This document shows positions 6,369 to 6,451 of a stretch of DNA of 6,451 nucleotides, one piece after another; position 1 is the first letter of the stretch, and the number at the start of each line of letters is the position of its first letter. A model generated the notes under the pieces. The model saw only the letters and a list, made by a program, of their open reading frames with translations, was not told the DNA's origin and ran no database searches. The position numbers and the translations under genes were made by a program. Origin of the DNA: JABDDM01 sp038240295 (GTDB taxonomy: Bacteria; Bacteroidota; Ignavibacteria; Palsa-1295); contig JBBSDW010000169.1 in assembly GCA_038240295.1 (NCBI GenBank), positions 1-6,451 on the forward strand. Reading direction: 5' to 3'.

Positions 6369-6451
6369 GGGAAGGGGATAGGTAACAGGGAACGGGGAAC
6401 AGGGGACAGGGAACGGTGAAAGGGAACGGGGGACACTAGAAGGGAACGGGG
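6369..6451 (+). repeat. GGGAACGGGG tandem repeat block upstream of the operon, G-quadruplex-capable
   Basis: Irregular 7- to 9-base units built on GGGAAC run to the window end and probably beyond. G-tracts at 6388-6390, 6394-6397, 6402-6405 and 6409-6411 are split by loops of 3, 4 and 3 bases, a good intramolecular quadruplex motif; more tracts follow at 6422, 6428, 6442 and 6448. The G-rich strand is plus, which is the template strand for the minus-strand genes. The block begins about 60 bp upstream of the GTG at 6306. Between them (6307-6368) I see no convincing promoter boxes. Confidence 0.7.

Overview
The window reads as chromosomal DNA of a free-living bacterium with a Gram-negative envelope, most likely in or near the Bacteroidota/Chlorobiota (FCB) group. 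This is inferred from protein families and codes, not from a marker gene. A PD40 propeller + carboxypeptidase-regulatory-like + OmpA C-terminal architecture, an exported S9 peptidase, a DIM6/NTAB-type flavin reductase and the near absence of Shine-Dalgarno sequences are all common in that group.

Layout. Positions 1-330 (+) hold the 3' end of an unrecognised Thr/Ser/Val-rich, probably beta-structured protein. It is followed by a perfect 11-bp hairpin (353-380) and a strong rho-independent terminator (425-459). Positions 460-1002 carry no gene. They hold a purine-rich GGGAACGG-type block (482-508) and then a striking array of four related hairpin-forming units (about 529-960): two in minus orientation, then two in plus orientation. 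The stems are preserved by paired base changes.

From 6306 down to 1003, on the minus strand, four genes are packed head to tail: an exported PD40/OmpA envelope protein, an alpha/beta hydrolase, an exported S9 prolyl-oligopeptidase-family peptidase and a flavin-reductase-family protein. The gaps are 14 bp, a 4-bp ATGA overlap and a 1-bp TAGTG overlap, so they are very probably one operon with translational coupling. Upstream of the first gene, the window ends in a second GGGAACGGGG block (6369-6451), which resembles the block at 482-508 and has the same orientation. The operon is therefore bracketed by the same class of purine-rich repeat.

How the genes might work together is not settled by the sequence. 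The envelope protein is predicted to be periplasmic and peptidoglycan-bound, and the S9 enzyme is exported to cleave peptides. The hydrolase and flavin reductase lack signal peptides and should be cytoplasmic. No classical mobile element, CRISPR array, tRNA or rRNA is visible. The most unusual signal is the covarying, inverted hairpin-repeat array at 529-960.
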